64,000 nucleotides of DNA from Sphingomonas kyeonggiensis (GTDB taxonomy: Bacteria > Pseudomonadota > Alphaproteobacteria > Sphingomonadales > Sphingomonadaceae): assembly GCF_014204495.1 (NCBI RefSeq), contig NZ_JACHLN010000003.1, forward strand, positions 806,001 to 870,000, read 5' to 3'. Positions 1-8,307 of this stretch are shown piece by piece (position 1 is the stretch's first letter; every line of letters starts with the position of its first letter). The notes below the pieces were generated by a model. That model worked only from the letters and a program-made list of their open reading frames with translations, did no database searches and was not told the origin of the DNA. A program made the position numbers and the translations under genes.

Positions 1-322
1 CGGCGCGCCCGAAGATGCGCAGATAGGGTTGCGTCATCTCGCGGCGGATCTGCATGCGGGCAATCGCGCTTTCGGTGACGATCGCGATACGGCTGGCCAC
101 CGGAAAGCCGGCGAAGTGGCGGCGAAAGGCCGCCACCGCGGCCTGCGCCTGCACGCCGCTACGGCGCATGTCCATGCGCAGGAGATAGCCGGGCGCGAAA
201 CCCTCGGCATCGAACTGGTCGCGCAGCTTGCGGGCATAGTCGCCGACTTCGTCAGGCCCGAACATCGCAAGCCACTCGATATCGAGCAGATTCAGCTCTT
301 TACGGAAGGCAACGCGGTACAT
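1..322 (-). CDS. SpoIIAA/STAS-like hypothetical protein (partial)
   Basis: This gene runs off the left edge, so only about 107 N-terminal residues are visible. It starts at the ATG at 322 and begins MYRVAFRKELNLLDIEWLAM. The pattern of a short beta/alpha domain, with the later stretches LLRMDMRRSGVQ and FPVASRIAIVTESAIARMQ, resembles the SpoIIAA-like/STAS-fold hypothetical proteins common in sphingomonads. Those have no firmly assigned biochemical role. No signal peptide or membrane segment is seen. The family assignment is from memory of similar sequences and is moderately uncertain. Confidence 0.6.
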   Translation of the reverse strand, partial: MYRVAFRKELNLLDIEWLAMFGPDEVGDYARKLRDQFDAEGFAPGYLLRMDMRRSGVQAQAAVAAFRRHFAGFPVASRIAIVTESAIARMQIRREMTQPYLRIFGRA

Positions 323-424
323 GTGGCCGCTCTTGCAGCCAAAGGTTAAAGGAATCTAGACCGTGCCCAGTGCGAAACGATTTGTCATGGGCACGCCGCC
401 GGGAAGCGCGCGCGGCTACCGCGC

Positions 425-835
425 CTAGCCTTCGTCCTTGACGAAGAACTTGTCGATCACTTCGCGGGCCAGCCGTGCCGGACGCAGCGTTTCGGCATCG
501 AGGCAGCACCAGCTCGACTTGACCTCGGCCAGCACTTCGCCGCCACGGCGGATCACCGTCTCGTAGAAAGCGCGCGCGCCCTGGACCTTTTCCAGCAGCA
601 CCGTGGCGACCACGTCATCCTCGAGGAAGGCGGGCTTGCGATAGGTGATCTCGTGCTTGAGCGCGACCCAGAGATGCTCGGCCACCGCCTCGACCGGCGC
701 CAGCGCCTGCCAGTGGCTGATCACCGCTTCCTGCACCCACTTCAGATAGGAAGCGTTGTTCACATGCCCCATGAAGTCGATATCGTCCTGAGCGACGTCG
801 ATCGGGAATTCATAGGGGAGCGCGGTTCCGGACAT
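425..835 (-). CDS. Acyl-CoA thioesterase, 4HBT hotdog family (YbgC/FadM-like)
   Basis: This is a 136-residue hotdog-fold thioesterase predicted to hydrolyse acyl-CoA thioesters in the cytoplasm. The family signature is at residues 18-33 (DIDFMGHVNNASYLKW); Asp20 sits at the position of the usual catalytic Asp, and the HVNN run follows. I start at the ATG at 835, which places the hotdog domain at the expected distance from the N-terminus. An upstream in-frame ATG at 928 would add 31 low-quality residues. In many proteobacteria a YbgC gene heads the tol-pal operon, but the gene after it here is not tolQ, so that link is not supported. The acyl substrate cannot be read from sequence. Confidence 0.85.
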   Translation of the reverse strand: MSGTALPYEFPIDVAQDDIDFMGHVNNASYLKWVQEAVISHWQALAPVEAVAEHLWVALKHEITYRKPAFLEDDVVATVLLEKVQGARAFYETVIRRGGEVLAEVKSSWCCLDAETLRPARLAREVIDKFFVKDEG

Positions 836-1014
836 GTTTCCGGAATGTAGCGCATCAAGCGTTTCGAAGCGACTAAAATCCCCGGAAAACTGCGGCTTTT
901 GCGCAAAGGGCGCTTGCCGTAGCGTCATTGCGCAACCGCCAGGTTCAGAGATGCGGTTTTGCTCCCCGGACTCCGTCCCAACCCGCGTCGGGTAGTCACG
1001 GGAAGGAATCGCCC

Positions 1015-1713
1015 ATGAAGCTCCGCCACGCCGCGCCGGCGCTCGCCCTGCTCACCGCAACAGCCTGTGCGCCCGTCCAGATGCGCCTGCCCGTCACTTC
1101 CCCAGAGCGGACCGAACAGGCGGTGCTCGAAGGCATTGGCGACGATCACCACGGCGAATTCACCCTGGCCGAATATGACGGCAGCTTCGTGCGCGGCGCC
1201 GGCTATCGCTGGTTCGGCAACGGGATCGGCGAAGCAGTGCAACTGGATGGCGGTGCCGCCTTCATCGTGCGCGGCGGAGAGATCCGGGGCGAGCTGAGCG
1301 CGGAATGCCGGTCCTCCGCCACCGATGTCGGCACCGGTGCGATCACCATCCGCACGCGCGGCATGGCCTATCGCTGCCGCTATGCCCGCGACCGCGAGCC
1401 AATCGCCGCACGGCTCGTGCTCGACGAGCGCGGCGCGCTGATGCGCGAGGAGCGGCGCGGCCATATCGATCTGGAGGGCGTGCGGATCGACCTGCGCTCC
1501 GAGCATCGCCTTGCAGGCAGCGGCCTGCCGATGGCGATGCCGCTCGGCTACGTCTTCTCGATCGGTGGCGACGTGATCGGCGGAGTCGACCTGAACGGTC
1601 GGTCAAAGCGCGTGCTTCTGCCCCGCGACCCGGCGTTGCGCGAAGCGGCGGTGGCGGCCGCACTCTCGCTGGCGCTGTTCATCGATGCCGAGATCGGCGA
1701 GATGTCGGAATAA
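1015..1713 (+). CDS. Hypothetical lipoprotein
   Basis: This 232-residue protein starts at the ATG at 1015, preceded by a GGAAGGA Shine-Dalgarno sequence. It has a lipoprotein signal peptide (MKLRHAAPALALLTATAC), with the lipobox ending at Cys18, so it should be anchored to the periplasmic face of a membrane. The rest is acidic and beta-rich with no motif I recognise. The gene is a single transcription unit; its last bases overlap the candidate promoter of the GH105 gene downstream. Function is unknown. Confidence 0.8.
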   Translation: MKLRHAAPALALLTATACAPVQMRLPVTSPERTEQAVLEGIGDDHHGEFTLAEYDGSFVRGAGYRWFGNGIGEAVQLDGGAAFIVRGGEIRGELSAECRSSATDVGTGAITIRTRGMAYRCRYARDREPIAARLVLDERGALMREERRGHIDLEGVRIDLRSEHRLAGSGLPMAMPLGYVFSIGGDVIGGVDLNGRSKRVLLPRDPALREAAVAAALSLALFIDAEIGEMSE

Positions 1714-1726
1714 TTGGCCTTACCAC
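1714..1726. promoter_or_regulatory. Candidate GntR-regulon operator upstream of the GH105 gene
   Basis: TTGGCCTTACCAC is one of four near-identical pseudo-palindromes (consensus TTGGTNAGGCCAA, read in either direction) in front of the polysaccharide-locus genes. Here it follows an AATAAT hexamer (1709-1714) that could be the -10. The regulator is inferred to be the GntR-family protein at 10256-11026. Confidence 0.6.
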
Positions 1727-1800
1727 TTGACTCGAAAACGTCGGGCCAACATCGTCCCAGCATAGCCGCGATGACAGCGGTAGCATGATGGGGATGTCCG

Positions 1801-2976
1801 ATGAAACTGAAGCTCGCCGCCGCTCTGGCCGGAGTCGCACTCACCACCGCCGGCAGCGGCATGGCCCGCCCGCTTGCGCCGGCAGTGGCGGCTGCCCCCG
1901 CCCTGCCCAGCCGCGCGCAGGTGATGGCATCGATGGAGCGCGTCGCCGACTGGCAGCTCACCCATCTCGACGACCTCAGCTACATGCCCGCCGCGCGCCC
2001 CAGCACCAAGCGCGCCCGCGACTGGCAGCAGGCGACCTTCTGGGTCGCGCTGACGCACCTCGCCGACCGTTCGAGCAGCGTGCGCTACAAGGACGCGATC
2101 TTCGCCAAGGGCAAGGAGGAAGGCTGGCGGTTGGGCGACCGGCTTTATCATGCCGACGACCATATCATCGGCGCGGCCTGGATCTGGGCCGCCCGCCACG
2201 GCGCGGGCGTGCAGGCGCTCGCCCCGATGCGCGCGAGCTTCAACCAGATACTCGCCGCGCCCAAGACCAATGACCTGCTGTTCACCGCGCCCGAACCCGG
2301 CAAGGGCGACCCGACCTGTACCACCCGCTGGTGCTGGTGCGACGCGCTGTTCATGGCGCCGCCGACGCTGTGGGCGCTGAGCAAGGACACGAAGGACAAG
2401 CGCTACGCCGCCTTTGCCGACAAGGAATATCGCGCGACCACCGACTATCTGTTCGACAAGTCCGAGGACCTCTATTTCCGCGACAGCCGCTTCTTCGACC
2501 AGCGTGGGAGCCATGGCGAGAAGCTGTTCTGGAGCCGCGGCAATGGCTGGGTGTTCTCCGGCCTGGCCCGGATGATCCCCGAGATTCCGGCCAAGGATCC
2601 GCGCCGCCCCTATTACGTCAAGCTGTTCAAGGAGATGGCGGCGAAGCTGGTGAAGCTGCAGCGCGGCAATGGCTATTGGCCGCCCTCGCTGCTCGCCGAT
2701 CCCGAGCGCTCGCAGGATGAATCGAGCGGCACCGGCTTCTACGTCCATGGCATGGCCTGGGGGATCAAGGCTGGTCTTCTCGATCGCAAGACCTATCTTC
2801 CTGCGGTTACAAAGGGTTGGGCGGCACTTGAGAGAGCCGTTCAGCCGAATGGAATGTTGGGCTGGGTACAGCAGGTGAGCGACCGGCCGGACGTGGTGAA
2901 GGCCGAGGACGCGCAATTCTATGGTACGGGCGCGTATCTGCTCGCCGGCGCCGCGGTCCATGATCTGACGAGGTAA
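1801..2976 (+). CDS. Glycoside hydrolase family 88/105, unsaturated uronyl hydrolase
   Basis: This is a 391-residue (alpha/alpha)6-barrel hydrolase of the GH88/GH105 type. Such enzymes remove the 4,5-unsaturated uronic acid left at the non-reducing end of oligosaccharides by polysaccharide lyases. A signal peptide (residues 1-22) sends it to the periplasm. Asp181 in WCDALFMAPP matches the catalytic Asp of YteR-like enzymes, and FWSRGNGW around residue 244 is the typical barrel motif. It lies 9 bp before the DUF4861 gene, so the two are probably co-transcribed, behind the operator at 1714. The nearby lyase gene fits a role in finishing lyase products. The exact uronic acid cannot be told. Confidence 0.88.
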   Translation: MKLKLAAALAGVALTTAGSGMARPLAPAVAAAPALPSRAQVMASMERVADWQLTHLDDLSYMPAARPSTKRARDWQQATFWVALTHLADRSSSVRYKDAIFAKGKEEGWRLGDRLYHADDHIIGAAWIWAARHGAGVQALAPMRASFNQILAAPKTNDLLFTAPEPGKGDPTCTTRWCWCDALFMAPPTLWALSKDTKDKRYAAFADKEYRATTDYLFDKSEDLYFRDSRFFDQRGSHGEKLFWSRGNGWVFSGLARMIPEIPAKDPRRPYYVKLFKEMAAKLVKLQRGNGYWPPSLLADPERSQDESSGTGFYVHGMAWGIKAGLLDRKTYLPAVTKGWAALERAVQPNGMLGWVQQVSDRPDVVKAEDAQFYGTGAYLLAGAAVHDLTR

Positions 2977-2985
2977 GGAAGACAT

Positions 2986-3927
2986 ATGAAGCATGCCCTC
3001 TGGCTCCTCGCCGCCCCCCTGCTGGTCGCGGCCGGGCAGGACAGTGCGCCGCCGGCCCCGCTGGCGACGCTCAACGTCCGCCAGGCCGATGGCAGCTACA
3101 AGCTGGTCGACCGGTTCGACGTGCCGGCGGATCACAAGATCCATGACGGCATGATCGCGATGGAAGGGCCGGGCTGGGAAAGCGACAAGGTCGCCTATCG
3201 CCTGTACCTCGACGAGCGGAACGTGCCGGACATCTATGGCAAGAAGCTGCCCGGCAACGTGCTGCCGACGATCGGCATGGGCCAGGACAATTACCATTCG
3301 ATGGCGCCCTGGGGGCAGGACATCTTCCAGGTCGATCAGTCGCTCGGCATGGGCGGGATCGGCGTGCTGCGCGGCGGCGCGGCGACCCAGCTCGGCAAGG
3401 CGAAGATCAGCGCCCGCGTGTTCAACACCGATCGCGCGGCGACGGTGCTGGTCAACAATGTCGGCTTTCCCGGCGAAGGCGGGCCGGCCGACCTTTCGAC
3501 CACCTACCGGATCTTCGCCGGTTCGCGGCTGACCAATGTCGAGGCGCGGGTGAGCGGCAAGGTGCCGCAGATGATCGCGGGCCTGACGCTGCACGACGGG
3601 GTCAGCAAGATCGAGAGCCCGAAGCGCGGCAAGTGGCGCTATTTCGCCACCTGGGGCAAGCAGAGCCTGGCCGGGGACGATCTGGGCATCGCGCTCTTCT
3701 ATCCGGCCGACGAGGCCGCGGGCACGGGCAGCGACGGCAAGACGCTGTACGTGACCTTCTGCGACCCGCGGAACATTCGCTACGCGTTCGGTGCCGCCTG
3801 GGTGCAGGAGCCGGGCGCGCCGAAGACCGAACGCGAGTTCCGCAAGTGGCTGGACGATACGGCGGCCGACCTGGCGACCCAGCCCTATGTGGTTGGTGCG
3901 GCGCAGAAGACCTGCGCGGCGAAGTGA
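2986..3927 (+). CDS. DUF4861 family secreted protein
   Basis: This 313-residue protein has a signal peptide (MKHALWLLAAPLLVAAG) and is predicted to be periplasmic. The segments GPGWESDKVAYRLYLDERN and GMGQDNYHSMAPWGQDIF are characteristic of DUF4861, a beta-rich family often encoded in pectin, alginate or ulvan utilisation loci. An AAGGAAG Shine-Dalgarno sequence precedes the ATG. It is the second gene of a two-gene operon with the GH105 hydrolase. DUF4861 has no settled reaction known to me; the context suggests an accessory lyase or hydrolase acting on uronic-acid oligosaccharides. Confidence 0.8.
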   Translation: MKHALWLLAAPLLVAAGQDSAPPAPLATLNVRQADGSYKLVDRFDVPADHKIHDGMIAMEGPGWESDKVAYRLYLDERNVPDIYGKKLPGNVLPTIGMGQDNYHSMAPWGQDIFQVDQSLGMGGIGVLRGGAATQLGKAKISARVFNTDRAATVLVNNVGFPGEGGPADLSTTYRIFAGSRLTNVEARVSGKVPQMIAGLTLHDGVSKIESPKRGKWRYFATWGKQSLAGDDLGIALFYPADEAAGTGSDGKTLYVTFCDPRNIRYAFGAAWVQEPGAPKTEREFRKWLDDTAADLATQPYVVGAAQKTCAAK

Positions 3928-3942
3928 AAAGGCTCTGACGGC

Positions 3943-3962
3943 TCCCCGGCTCTCGCCGGGGA
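3943..3962. terminator. CCCCGGC hairpin between convergent genes
   Basis: An 8-bp perfect stem TCCCCGGC/GCCGGGGA with a TCTC loop lies between the convergent DUF4861 and alginate-lyase genes. There is no U-tract. It resembles a half-copy of the family A repeat and could act as a weak bidirectional terminator. Confidence 0.45.
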
Positions 3963-3971
3963 ACCGCGTGT

Positions 3972-5255
3972 TTAGCCATCTTGCTTGGGATTGGCCTCGC
4001 TCACACCCGAGCCGTTCCCGAAATAGCGCTTCAGCTCGGTCTCCGGCGCAAGCGGATAGCTGTCGCCCCAGGCACCGCGTGCACGGCGCAGCAGCTCGTC
4101 CAGCTCGCCGGGCAACGGGCGCAGCTCGGGCATCGGCCAGGTCTCGACCTTGCGGTAATAGGGTTTGAGATAGTCGGTGGCCCCGCGCAGGCCCTTGCCG
4201 CCGTCCTGGTAGTTCCAAAGGTCGATGCCGACGCACCTGGCCATGTCCGCGACGTCATAGGCGGCGAGCAGCGCGTAGATCGAATAATGGAGGCTGCGCG
4301 TGCGGGTGAGTTCGAGCGGCAGCTTGCCCTCGGGCGTGAACTGCGGCGCGATGCGCTTCTTCGGAAACGCCTCCGCCACCGCTTTCGTCATATCCGGCCG
4401 GCGGGCGAACAGCGCGAATTGCGCGGTCTGCGCGTCGAACCACATGCCGTGGTTGTTCTTCGCGGCATTCTCCGCCTTGCCGTTCCGGCTCGACTGCATC
4501 CAGTCGAGATAGTCGGAGAACCACTTCTCCAGGCCCTTCTGCTCCTCGGCGGTGAGCTTGCCCGCCGGGCCGATCAGCCCGATGCCGTCGACCACCCGCT
4601 CGAGCCGCGAGGTGTCGAGCACGCCTTCCGCCCTGCCCTCCTCGCGCCCGGGCACGGCCTGGGCATAGTTCATGTTGGGGTTCATCCGCGTGGCGGGCGT
4701 CAGGAACCAGGTGCGCACCAGGCTGGCCGCACGGCCGGCGTAACGGGGGTTGTCGGAGAAATAATAGGCAAGGCTCAGCGTCTCGACGTCCGAGCTCATC
4801 CCCTCCAGGTCGCTCACGTCGAACTTGTCGGTGTTGCGGTCCGGATTGATCTCGCCGTCGCGGCGAATATAGGGCAACCCGGTCTTGGTGGCGGGATCCG
4901 GCCACCAATAGGGACCGATGCTGAGATAGTCGTGGCGATCGCCCGAGGGCGGGATCGTCCTCTTGTCGGTCACCGTATAGAGCGGCCGCTTCATCGCCGC
5001 CTCGGCGCGGGCGATCAGCCGCTCATAGGCTGCCTTCACCGCCGGATCGGTGGCGATCGCGGCCTTGAGCCGCGCCATCACGTCCGGCGCCAAGAAAAAG
5101 GTCCTGCGTCCACCGAACGCCGCGGAATATCCTTCCGCGCCGTTGCAGACCGGCTGCTGCGTATTCTGGCCAGGGGAGGCGATCCCGGCATGGGAGGCAG
5201 CCTGCGGCGCGAACGCCGCAGCCAGGACTAGGAGAAGAATGGGACTGCGGCGCAT
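3972..5255 (-). CDS. Alginate lyase family protein (secreted polysaccharide lyase)
   Basis: This 427-residue protein has an N-terminal signal peptide (cleavage near residue 23) and an (alpha/alpha) toroid of the alginate-lyase Pfam type. Recognisable signatures are YWWPDP around residue 115, SSDVETLSLAYYFS, and NNHGMWFD around residue 267, whose Asn-His pair is the usual catalytic site of this fold. It should cleave a uronic-acid polymer by beta-elimination in the periplasm. It starts 19 bp after the TonB-dependent receptor gene ends, so both share one transcript. The family spans alginate, glucuronan and mixed uronan lyases, so the substrate is open; mannonate dehydratase in the locus points to glucuronate. 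Confidence 0.85.
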   Translation of the reverse strand: MRRSPILLLVLAAAFAPQAASHAGIASPGQNTQQPVCNGAEGYSAAFGGRRTFFLAPDVMARLKAAIATDPAVKAAYERLIARAEAAMKRPLYTVTDKRTIPPSGDRHDYLSIGPYWWPDPATKTGLPYIRRDGEINPDRNTDKFDVSDLEGMSSDVETLSLAYYFSDNPRYAGRAASLVRTWFLTPATRMNPNMNYAQAVPGREEGRAEGVLDTSRLERVVDGIGLIGPAGKLTAEEQKGLEKWFSDYLDWMQSSRNGKAENAAKNNHGMWFDAQTAQFALFARRPDMTKAVAEAFPKKRIAPQFTPEGKLPLELTRTRSLHYSIYALLAAYDVADMARCVGIDLWNYQDGGKGLRGATDYLKPYYRKVETWPMPELRPLPGELDELLRRARGAWGDSYPLAPETELKRYFGNGSGVSEANPKQDG

Positions 5256-5274
5256 GGGATGTTCTCCTTCGCGC

Positions 5275-8193
5275 TCAGTAGCGGATCCGGAAGCCGAAAT
5301 AATATTGCGGCCCGCTCTCGCTCACTTCGGCGATCGAGTCGTATCCGCCCTTGTAGAACACGTCCTTGGTATTGGTGACGTTGAGCGCCTGCAGCTTGAG
5401 CTGGATGTTCTTCGTCACGTCATACTGGACCGAGAGGTTCAGATAGCCCGCGTCCTGCACCCCGCGGTTCGTACCGCCGTTCGGCTTGTAGTAGTGCGAG
5501 CGGTAGCGATACATCGCGCGCAGCGAGAAGCCCTTGCGCTCCCAATAGACCGTGCCGTTGGCAACGTATTTCGACAGGCCGATCAGGTTCTCCGGATCGA
5601 GATAGGCGCCCAGCGCCGAGGTGTCCGGATACTGGAAATTGGCCCAGGCGATGTTGAGCGAACCGTTGACGCCGAAGCCGCTCAGGATGCCGGGCAGCCA
5701 GGAGAAATTGTGGCTGCCGGTGAACTCGACGCCGTAGAGGTGGCGCAGATCCGGATCATTGGCCGGGGCGATCAGATTGACATTGTAGCTCTGCTGGGTC
5801 GGCGCAGCGGCATCCACCTGGGTGGTTACCGTGATCGTCGTCGGGAGCCCCGCCGAGCGCGAGATAACCGAACCGCGCAGCCATTTGTAATAGCCGGCGA
5901 CCGAGAAGAGCGTGTCGCGGCTCGGATAGAATTCCAGGCTGACGTCCGCATTCCAGGCGCGCATCGGCTTCAGGTTCGGATTGCCGCTGGTCGGATTGAA
6001 GGTGACGCTGGAGGCGCCGCCGGTGCCCGAGGTCGGGTTCAGGTTGATACCCGCGCCGAAGCTCTCGATCGGCGAGCGCGACAGGGCGCGATAACCGGCG
6101 GTGCGCAGCTTGATCTTGTCCGACAGGTCGAAGCTGAGGTTCAGGCTGGGCAGCCAGTAGGAATATTCGCCCTTGAGCGTATCGGTCTGGATCGCGCCGG
6201 TGGGATCAGCGGCAACCGTGTAGCTGTCCGCGCCGGTATCGATCGTCACCTTGAACGGCAGGCGATAGCCGACCGAGGTGATGTTGGTCTTCACATAGCG
6301 CAGGCCGATATTGCCGCTGACCGGCAGCGCGCCAAGGTCGCCCCGGAAGCTGGCCATGACGTAGGCAGCCTTGATCCGCTCGCGGATGTCGAGGTCGCTT
6401 GGGTCGCGACTCTCAGCCGGCAGCGGCAGCGCATCCGATCCGGTGAACGCCTTGTAGAGGCACTGGTTGTCGAACGTCGCCCAGCTGGTGAGGTTAGTGC
6501 TGGTGCTCGGGAAATAGTCCTTGGTCGGGAAGCCCCGGCGGCAATTGGCATTCGCGCCGTTGATGATCTGCGCAACGGTCTGGCCGCCATAGGGCAGGAT
6601 CGTGTTCACATCGTTGTTGCGGTTATTGTCGAGCGTGCGGTGATGCTCGGAATAGCGACCGCCCGCCTTGATCGCGGTGAGGAAGCTGCCCTCGGCGAAC
6701 TTGTACTCGCCGTCGAAGCGGCCCGCCCAGATATTGTCCTTGCGATCGGTGACGAAGCGGTTGCGCGCATAGACCGCGGTCGCGGTGTTCGCGCCGAAGC
6801 TCGCCGGATTGTTCACGTCGAAGTTGAGGAAGGTGACGCGGGGCACGTCGGGGCTGTCGGTATAGTCCAGCTCATAGCCGACGCGCGTGGTCGAGCGCAT
6901 GCGGGTGGCCTTCTGCGTCTCGGTGCGGTGCGAGTCCGAGAAGCTGCCATCGGCGGTGAGGATGAAATTGCCCGGCTTCCATGTGACCGTGGCGCCGCCG
7001 CCCTTATATTCCTCGTTGCGGTTGCGCAGCTCGAGCTGGTTCTCGATGTTCGAGTTGCCGCTGTACTTGATCAGCGCGCCCTTGGTGTAGCCGTTGGTGC
7101 CGTCGCCGATCAGGATCGGCTTGATGCCACGCAGCGCCTCGGCGATCGACAGGATGTTGCGATCCTCGGTCGATTCCCGCTTCGACCACTGGCCGTCGAG
7201 CGCGATATCGAGATTGGGCGCGGGGCGCCACTGGAGCGCGCCGATCACGGCGTTGCGCAGTTCGCGCGTGTTCTGCTGGCGGAAGTTGCGCGACTGCGTG
7301 GCGTAATAGGTGGTGCCGACCGTCTCACCGATGCCGGCGCGCGGCGCAGTGCCGACCTGGCAGTTCGAATTGGCGCCTGCGGCATTGAGCTGGGCAGTCG
7401 TGCCGGTGACGAGCGTGCCGTTCAGCGCCGAGGTGTTGCACGGCACGAAGTTCGAGTTGCCGTTGTAATAGTCTTCCGGCGCCGCGACGTCCTGGCGCTG
7501 ATAGCCGATCGCGATGCCGAATTCGCCGATGCCGGTGCTGAACTGCTTCACCAGGCTGGCATTGGCACGGTAGCCAAGGCCGTCGCGGCCGATGATGTCG
7601 TCATCCTTGGGCAGATAGGATCCGCGGATCTCGGCCTGGAAGCGCGACTTGCCATAGTCGAGCGGACGCATCGACTTGAGCTCGATCACGCCGCCGATGC
7701 CGCCTTCGAGGAAATCGGCACGCTGCGTCTTGTAGACGATCACGCCGTTGACCAGCTCGGACGGGAATTGCTGGAAGGCGACCGAACGGTCAGCGCCCGC
7801 CGTGGAGACTTCGCGGCCGTTGAACGTCGAGAAGCTGAGCGTCGGACCCAGGCCACGCACCGACAGTTCGTTGGCATTGCCCTTGAAGCGATCGGCCGAG
7901 ACGCCGGTGATGCGCTCGAGCGTGTCGCCCACGCTGTTGTCCGGCAGCGCGCCGATCTCGTCGTTGACGATGCCGTCGAGCACCACGTCGGCGTTGCGCT
8001 TCACGTCGATCGAGCTGCGCTGCTCGGCGCGGGCGCCGGTGACGACGATGGCCTGGCTTTCCTCCTGGGGTGCCGCCGCAGCGGGATCGGCCGTCGTGTC
8101 CTGCGCATAGGCGGGCACCACGGCACAGGCCGATGCCAACAGCGCCAGGCGCAGCGCATTACGTCCGAAAGCGGAAAAACGGATCCCAGGCAT
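5275..8193 (-). CDS. TonB-dependent outer-membrane receptor
   Basis: This is a 972-residue outer-membrane transporter. The start is the ATG at 8193, giving a clear signal peptide (MPGIRFSAFGRNALRLALLA, cut after AYAQ). An early TonB-box-like stretch (SQAIVVTG) is followed by the plug domain (DTLERITGVSADRF, NELSVRGLGP), then a long beta-barrel ending in an aromatic Tyr. Sphingomonads use such receptors without SusD to import oligosaccharides. It is the first gene of a unit with the lyase at 3972-5255, and its promoter region carries the operator at 8245. The presumed cargo is lyase-derived uronic-acid oligosaccharide. Confidence 0.93.
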   Translation of the reverse strand: MPGIRFSAFGRNALRLALLASACAVVPAYAQDTTADPAAAAPQEESQAIVVTGARAEQRSSIDVKRNADVVLDGIVNDEIGALPDNSVGDTLERITGVSADRFKGNANELSVRGLGPTLSFSTFNGREVSTAGADRSVAFQQFPSELVNGVIVYKTQRADFLEGGIGGVIELKSMRPLDYGKSRFQAEIRGSYLPKDDDIIGRDGLGYRANASLVKQFSTGIGEFGIAIGYQRQDVAAPEDYYNGNSNFVPCNTSALNGTLVTGTTAQLNAAGANSNCQVGTAPRAGIGETVGTTYYATQSRNFRQQNTRELRNAVIGALQWRPAPNLDIALDGQWSKRESTEDRNILSIAEALRGIKPILIGDGTNGYTKGALIKYSGNSNIENQLELRNRNEEYKGGGATVTWKPGNFILTADGSFSDSHRTETQKATRMRSTTRVGYELDYTDSPDVPRVTFLNFDVNNPASFGANTATAVYARNRFVTDRKDNIWAGRFDGEYKFAEGSFLTAIKAGGRYSEHHRTLDNNRNNDVNTILPYGGQTVAQIINGANANCRRGFPTKDYFPSTSTNLTSWATFDNQCLYKAFTGSDALPLPAESRDPSDLDIRERIKAAYVMASFRGDLGALPVSGNIGLRYVKTNITSVGYRLPFKVTIDTGADSYTVAADPTGAIQTDTLKGEYSYWLPSLNLSFDLSDKIKLRTAGYRALSRSPIESFGAGINLNPTSGTGGASSVTFNPTSGNPNLKPMRAWNADVSLEFYPSRDTLFSVAGYYKWLRGSVISRSAGLPTTITVTTQVDAAAPTQQSYNVNLIAPANDPDLRHLYGVEFTGSHNFSWLPGILSGFGVNGSLNIAWANFQYPDTSALGAYLDPENLIGLSKYVANGTVYWERKGFSLRAMYRYRSHYYKPNGGTNRGVQDAGYLNLSVQYDVTKNIQLKLQALNVTNTKDVFYKGGYDSIAEVSESGPQYYFGFRIRY

Positions 8194-8244
8194 ACCTACT
8201 CCCCTGCATATATTCTTATCACGCCCGTTTTCGGGTCGGACTTC

Positions 8245-8257
8245 TTGGTAAGGCCAA
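8245..8257. promoter_or_regulatory. Candidate GntR-regulon operator upstream of the TonB receptor
   Basis: TTGGTAAGGCCAA is a pseudo-palindrome with TTGG/CCAA half-sites, 52 bp upstream of the receptor start. On the minus strand a TTGACA (8269-8274) lies just upstream and could be the -35. The matching -10 is poor, so promoter placement is uncertain, but the motif is shared with three other promoters of the locus. Confidence 0.65.
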
Positions 8258-8307
8258 TTTGTCACCGGTGTCAACCCAATTGGCCAGTTCGAGATTTCTG
8301 GGCGCCG

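Noticed and set aside
1720..4236. An 838-residue open frame on the minus strand
   Set aside because: It runs opposite the GH105 and DUF4861 genes and into the alginate-lyase gene in the wrong frame. It has no signal peptide and no motif.
8276..8290. A further TTGG/CCAA-like site (CCAATTGGCCAG) next to the operator at 8245
   Set aside because: Only one half-site matches; the second half lacks the ACC step. It is not counted as a fifth operator. The same holds for TTGGCCTCTCC at 10186.
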